A stretch of DNA of 64,000 nt from Patagioenas fasciata (Eukaryota; Chordata; Aves; Columbiformes; Columbidae), in assembly GCF_037038585.1 (NCBI RefSeq), contig NC_092520.1, positions 7,828,501-7,892,500 of the forward strand. The letters run 5' to 3'. Every line of letters starts with the position of its first letter. Within the stretch, counting starts at the first letter, position 1. Positions 58,084 through 64,000 of the stretch are shown one piece after another. The notes beneath the pieces were generated by a model that was not told where the DNA came from, did not search any database, and saw only the letters and a list, made by a program, of their open reading frames with translations. Position numbers and translations under genes: made by a program.

Positions 58084-61000
58084 GGTCAAGTACCTGCTGC
58101 AAGTACTCGTGGGGTTCTCATCCCTATAGGGGGGGCCTCGCGTCGTGGTGGAGGAAGCAGGCGATGGTGCGGAGGAAAGAAAAAAATAATAATTAAAAAA
58201 AAATACAGTGGTGATGGGGTGGTATTGGGGGAGATGCAGAGGAGGGGAACCTGGCGCTTAAGTGGCCAGGGTGACAAAAAATATCTGTCGAACGGCACAT
58301 TGGGAGCCAGGTGGTGGCCTTGGTTAAAGGTCATGTACACCTGGCGTGTGGATTGTAGCGGTCTGAGCCTGTTTGGTGTGAGAGTCGTGCGGAGCCGCGT
58401 ACAGCAGTGCGATAATTGTCGTGCAAACTGACACGCGCGTGTACACGCAGAGGTGCCGCCAGAGCCCGTTTGCAGCGCTTGGGTGGAAAGATCATGCCGA
58501 CCTGATGCATGAAGGTGTGCTCGGTTCCGCTTTGCAGTTGCCAGTAAAAGATAACGCTGACTACCCGGTCTTGAGTCAGATAATGTCTAGCCTGCTTATC
58601 CTGAGGAGCTGAAAAATGCTTGCTTAGAAAACCAAATCAAAAACTTCATTAAGACATCGTCACTGGACAGACTTAAGAAAAAAAAATAGTAATGATCGGC
58701 AAAAGAAAGCATGCATATGAAATTGTACTGCATCTCAGTTATACATTACTATTAAAACCTCTCTGACAGTTTCTCTTTTAGGTGCTTGCCCTGCCAGGCT
58801 CCGTTGTGTAGGGGTTAAAGAACAGTCGTTTTCCACCTCGCAACCTGGTAAGGATCAATATATTCCCATAATGCGGTATCAGACAGTTTGCTTTGCTTAT
58901 GCCAGTCTCTTGTGATGACTGGTTCAGGAAATGATTTCTCTGGTCCTTGGCCTACTCTGCCAAAATGTTTCTAGCTCTGGATGATAACTAACAGTGAAAA
59001 TTACAATCATGTCATTCTAATTAGCTGTTTTCCCCTTTTCCTTTTTTTAAATTAATATGCTCATAGTAGCAAATACATGAGCTATGTTTTAAGTTAAAAA
59101 AATAATGCTTATGCCATTTGAAATAGGAATTTTCCATTGAACTAAATATCTGATGAGCTGAAAAGGGAAAATACGCTAATATGTGGAATGTGACATTTAC
59201 AGACTTTTATCATAGGGCACTGTCCCAAAAGTGTAAGTAAATTTCTTTTTAAATGGGAAAAAAAAATAGAATTTGTGACCTGTTGGTTTAAAATACTGTC
59301 TAGTGTTAGGGATGCACGGTACCTTTAAAAAGTCTTTCTCTAGCTTGCTCTAATTCATGGCGCAGGGTTTTGCCTGATTAAATGAAACCTGAACAGTGGT
59401 TATATCTGTACAGTGGAATCCTAATGCAGAGGAGTCACTTTTTTTTGCATGGACCTCTAACGAGAATTGCGGTTTGAAGAATGCAGTGCATCGAAGTAAC
59501 TTGTTACTTTAGCTTTCCATAAGTAATCACTATGCCCATGCACACTGAAATTCCTGTTACTTCAAAGTAGCTTTAAATTCTAAAGATACTGCATGTAAAT
59601 GCATGTGCTTAATTTTACTGTAGAGTTCTTATTTTAGCCTCTTACAGTATCCAGAAATCTATGAGTTTATATAATTAGGCACAGTTTGGAGACAAGCAAA
59701 TACATATCTTGAGGCTAATGATTTGAAGAATGCTCCATAATTAACTGAGATAGGAGGAAAAATAGTTTGACAAACAATAGCGTGTGTTTTCTTGTACTAG
59801 GCAGTGTTTCTCCCTATCACAAAAATGAGTGGGTTGTTTTTTCAGTTGTATTATAACGTTTAGGTTGTTTATATGTATGTCAGTTGGGGGAAGAAGGATT
59901 GTGAAAATGATAACATGTAAAGTGAGGTTTCACAAAGAATAGATTTTCCTAAAACAGTTTCTTTTAGTAACTTTAGAAAAAGATTCTATTTAGTGTTTTT
60001 TGAAGTCTTGTTTCTTAAAGCCTTAAATTTTGGGTTTAAGGCTAAACAGAAGGTGAAAGCGTTTTCTTCCAGTCATTTGTTTTGTTGGTGCTAGACCCAA
60101 TTAAGTGTTCATCAATGTAAGACGAGTTTGATTCTTTGTGAAACATCACTGTGTGAAAAAGTATATGTGTATTTAGCATCCTTGTTTTTCTTTATGCTAA
60201 AGTGGATTCAGCTGTGTTGGGGCAGAAGAGACGGGACCAGCTGCTGGCCACATTTCCTGCTTTATTTTAAAAGGTAGTATCAGAAATGAGAATAAAGAGG
60301 TAACAGGGCTTTTACTGTCTTTGGTTAAAAAAAAAAAAAAGTTGAATGCTGGTATCATTTACTGTCATCCAAGATGATGTTTTTAAAAGACAATGTCTTA
60401 TCAAACAGGTTTTACTCCACTGTATGCAGAATTCCAGCTGTTCAGGGTATATTGCCAGCACAGAAGAGACTCAGTGGGGTCTGTGTTACCTTACACCTCT
60501 GTGGTGGCATCAACAGGACTGTTCAGAGTTTCAGTCTTGGGTTGGGTAACCCTGCGTTAACCGACGGGTTATACCAGTGCCCCACGGGTCAGAGTTAACC
60601 ATCCCGACCTGTACTGACTGATACGCAAAATGGAAATAATTGAGTTAAATTCAACCCAGGCTCAGTCTACCTAGCACAGACTTCGTGAACATCCTTTATT
60701 TTGAAGTTTAACATGCTTGATGAAAAGCTAACCACTAATGTAGCATGTACGGGATGTTACGATGGCATTTTTACAGTTACTTCAGTGTAGAAGTGTTTAA
60801 GTTAACTTAAATATGCATTCTTTCCTTTTGCATCACTGCTAAATGGTAGGGGTCAGGGACCTAGTTCTGGTCTCTGTTGTGAACCTGCACATCGCTCCAG
60901 TCATGAAACTACCTGTGAGCTGTGTCTGAGAGTAGCTGATTTTCTGACATGCAAAATGATTTATGCTGGTACAAGAACAGAGTTGAGTCCCAAGAAAGCA

Positions 61001-61245
61001 AGTGGCTGCAGGCATTTCTAGTGCCTACTGAATCATATTTAAACCAAATAGAGGAGAGGAAGTTATTTGAAACTCTAACCAACTGTACTATCTGTATGGT
61101 GTATTATTAATGTAGCTTTTTGAAGTGGAAGCCTTGAAATGACATAACTTAATACTTGAAAATATATTGTAAATGTTTCTTTGTAAGTATGTGCCATCCA
61201 GATAAGAATACAATATCATAATAAAATCAGACTTGTTGATCTTTC
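58084..61245 (+). other. CREBZF: Probable CREBZF 3' UTR
   Basis: Non-coding and AT-rich after the first 300 bp. Candidate polyadenylation signals: ATTAAA at 58192-58197, AATAAA at 60291-60296 and AATAAA at 61220-61225. A long 3' UTR would match mammalian CREBZF, but the end point is a guess. No repeats are recognised. Confidence 0.45.
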
Positions 61246-64000
61246 AATTTATGGGCTCAAACTTTTTTTCATCTTTTTCTTCTTGCTTTAATTGAGTGGT
61301 TCATTACAGTAAATGGGAAAACAGAAAGGGGAAAATGCTGTTGCTGCTGTCTGGGGGGGGTTTCATCTGTTGGAAAACAAGATAAAATGGATCAGGGTAT
61401 GCAGGAGAAATGTTCTTACTAGCTGTCTTTCAAGTTAATTTTGTGATGAGGACAAAACAAAGGTGTTATTCCTTGAACTGAAGATAGAGTTGTACTCTCA
61501 GAATCACCACTCCTTGTATTTTACAGTTGTTTTTCTTTCTTAATATTTTATTGATGTGGATGTCTTTGATCAATAATCCATGGAGGCGTAGAATACTTAG
61601 ATAAATGCTTCTGTGGTCTACTGGCATCTTCCTCCTTTCTGTCCCATTTTTAGTTTCTGAGGTTTGATGGCTGGTTAATAATGTGCTGTTAAACCATAAT
61701 CTTTCATCAGATTGTTACTTCCACGCTCAACACTGGAGTGAGTGTAACAAAAGGTTTGTGGATGCCGCAAGGACAGGACCTATTTAAAACTCCAGTGAGC
61801 CATGAGCAGTAGCCTTTGATTTCTGTTAATCTTAAATGTTTTATCTGTAGAGACCAGTTGAAATAGCATGCTGGCTTTCTAGCACCCAGGCATTCCAGTG
61901 AAAGCAGTCTGCAACATTGCTTAAAAGTGTAAAAACATGCTCGTGTGCTCTGCCTTTTTGTCCTCCAGTTGTAGAAAATACAGCTCAGCATTTAAATTTG
62001 GTTTGTTGAACTGTATGTACCACAGAACCAAGTGCCGTCAGGGTTAAACTGCATGGCTGCGCTACCTTCATTTAATAGTATTTCTCCACCTGACAGCCAC
62101 TTGAAGAATATTTAGCATTTAAATAAGAAACAATTTCACGCACGGTTCTCTGTTAGTCCTTTACAGTTCAACTCCAGTGCTGTGACTCTTAGTACCCTGT
62201 AAATTAAAGTCTTTCTCTTTCTTCTGAATAGTGGAGCAGCACCAGGGAGGGAAAAACAAATTGGTGTTTCTGCATCTCTAGATGCCTGGAGAGAGGATCT
62301 CAAAGGAAATGTAGGGAACCATCTTCCAACACTTGGCACCTCTTGGTACTCCCAGATTAACAGATTTCTTATGTCACTTATCAAAACTGCAATCAGTTTT
62401 CCCTGTGAAACCCAGAGATCTTTTGGAAATCACAAAGCCTTTTGTAAATTTACTGATTTTTTTTTTTTAAATGATCTTCTCTAGAGCTTGTAGTTAAGAG
62501 ATTTTCTGTTAGAATCAACAATATTGTTGATAGTGTTGTGTTTGCTATTAAGCTGTAGATGTCTCAGGGATATATTAGGTATGAGGGTTCAGATGGGCTC
62601 TGTGTTTAAAGAATGTCTAAAATTGTATGTTGACGAGTAGCTGATTCTACATTTTTTCACTCAGTCTAATGGGATATGCAGATTTAGAGAAATAATTCTG
62701 CCTTTGTTCATTAGCAGGAGGATGCCAGGAGCAGGAGTGGGGCGGGCACAGGGAGATGAGGGTGTCATTTGCTGGGGGCTGTGGAATACATTGTAATGTT
62801 GAGATTCAGCATAAAAAGTGATACATATAGATGATACAATTAGTGCTTTTTTGATTCTTGTCTACAGCTGGTCCCTTGGTATTCTTTTGGCAGTAGTTCA
62901 AACCTGGAGCAGTCAGAAGTCCATCAGTTGAGGTTGTACATTAGACACATGCCATTCTTCAAAAAAAATGCAACAAAAATTGTGATGCGTAATCTGCGAC
63001 TGGCTGGTTTTCACTAAAACGGTGAAGGATGCAACTGAAACCTGTTCTAACTCAGATTTTCCAACAGGGAGGCAGCATTTGTGAGCAGTTTGGTACAGCT
63101 GGTAGGAGGCCAACAACTTGTAAAACCTCACCCTTTCACTTGTTGAGCTGTACAAGGTGCATTGTGCCCAGCCTAGGAAATGGGGAACGGAAGGAGCGTT
63201 TCCACATTTCCGTGAGGGCACTGCTTCATGTGCCAGCGTGCTAGAATTTACTGACAGCATCTTGGTGTCCTGCAGAATTTTGAAGCAGTTTCAGTCTTTA
63301 ACTTACTTTTGAAAACTTTTTTTTTTGTTTTCCTCCTAGTTATTTAAGGAGAATTAGACAGTGTACAACTGAAAAGTTCCCTTTTTTATGAAGACACCAC
63401 CTTTCTTGCCTGAGGAGTCTATAGCTGACCTTTGACATAACCAATGCTGAATACTTAAAATACCTATTTGCACTTTGTGTCTTCATCAGTTATGATAGAA
63501 ACAAATATTGGTCTTTGCAACTTACTAAAATCTTAGTGAAAATACTGTGATAACAGCCTTCTCTCCAATGCACAGAGTGACCTTTGGAAGAGCCTGAATG
63601 GGGTCATCTCATGCCAGAACTTCTGTGCTAGCAGAATAGAGGAAAGTTCAGGGAGAAAAATACTCAGATTTTGACAAATCTCTAGAAAAACCTTGCCTTG
63701 AGCCCTCGCCCCCCCTTTTTTTTTAATCACTGTGATTTGCATTATGAAGCAAAGACCCTTTTTCATTTATACTCATTTATACAGCTCCCAAAAGATGTAG
63801 CATCACCTTAGAGCCAAACACTAAGCATGCAATATAAATGCTTTTTCTTCCTCTCATTTCCAAAGAAATCACCTGTCCTTACAAAGCTGCTATTCGTGTG
63901 TATACTCTAAACTGGACAAAATGAAACACTTCACTTGCATTTAAGTTCAGAACTGAGAAGAATGACAATGCAGAGTCTTTAGCTTTTGTTTTTCTATTAA
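61246..64000. other. Intergenic DNA, nothing recognised
   Basis: In mammals TMEM126A lies beyond CREBZF in the opposite orientation. I looked for its hydrophobic exons on the minus strand and found none. The minus ORFs of 94, 82, 115 and 77 residues have no family resemblance. Only T- or A-rich tracts are seen. Confidence 0.6.

Noticed and set aside
56974-58089. 371-residue ORF antisense to CREBZF, and plus-strand ORFs of 268 and 175 residues in other frames
   Set aside because: These arise because the CREBZF exon is extremely G+C-rich and stops are rare in every frame. Their composition (Arg, Ala, Pro, Gly) is that of shadow frames, and the 309-residue frame matches a known protein.
61246-64000. 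TMEM126A exons expected from mammalian gene order
   Set aside because: Neither strand shows the hydrophobic TMEM126 segments; the gene probably lies beyond the window.

Overview
The window is genomic DNA from a bird. It contains several 5'-truncated CR1 LINEs, recognisable by their 3' tails (near-repeats of ATTCTATGATTCTRTG), and avian-type LTR sequence. Genes are long and intron-rich, and the gene order SYTL2 - CCDC89 - CREBZF matches the order known from mammals (human 11q14, read in the opposite direction). Protein identities rest on comparing translations with family members I know; no database search was run.

Layout. 1-4137: non-coding DNA upstream of the first SYTL2 coding exon, with one CR1. 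4189-48045 (+): the complete coding region of SYTL2 (synaptotagmin-like protein 2, Slp2-a), a Rab27 effector that tethers and docks vesicles at the plasma membrane. I resolved 18 coding exons with compatible phases, which give a 943-residue protein with an N-terminal Slp homology domain and C-terminal C2A and C2B domains. A further 4-kb exon (30324 to about 34412) lies between exons 6 and 8. It can be skipped, spliced in, or end the message at a stop codon at 34430-34432. 48046-52934: 3' UTR and intergenic DNA. 52935-54002 (+): a decayed CCDC89 gene with stops and frameshifts. About 54086-54834: probable solo retroviral LTR on the minus strand. 56502-56920: CR1, followed directly by the CpG island and single coding exon of CREBZF (57154-58083, +), a bZIP co-regulator. 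58084-64000: probable CREBZF 3' UTR and intergenic DNA with no recognisable gene.

Most worth attention: (1) a probable unitary pseudogene of CCDC89 in a conserved position; (2) the SYTL2 giant exon, with an exact 195-bp (65-codon) tandem repeat and more than one possible 3' end; (3) two in-phase acceptors 60 bp apart in the C2B domain; (4) a GC-AG intron in SYTL2; (5) paired PP1-docking-like motifs in the SYTL2 linker. The three genes do not form one pathway; their proximity is ancestral synteny. No CRISPR array, operon or other prokaryote-type system is present.
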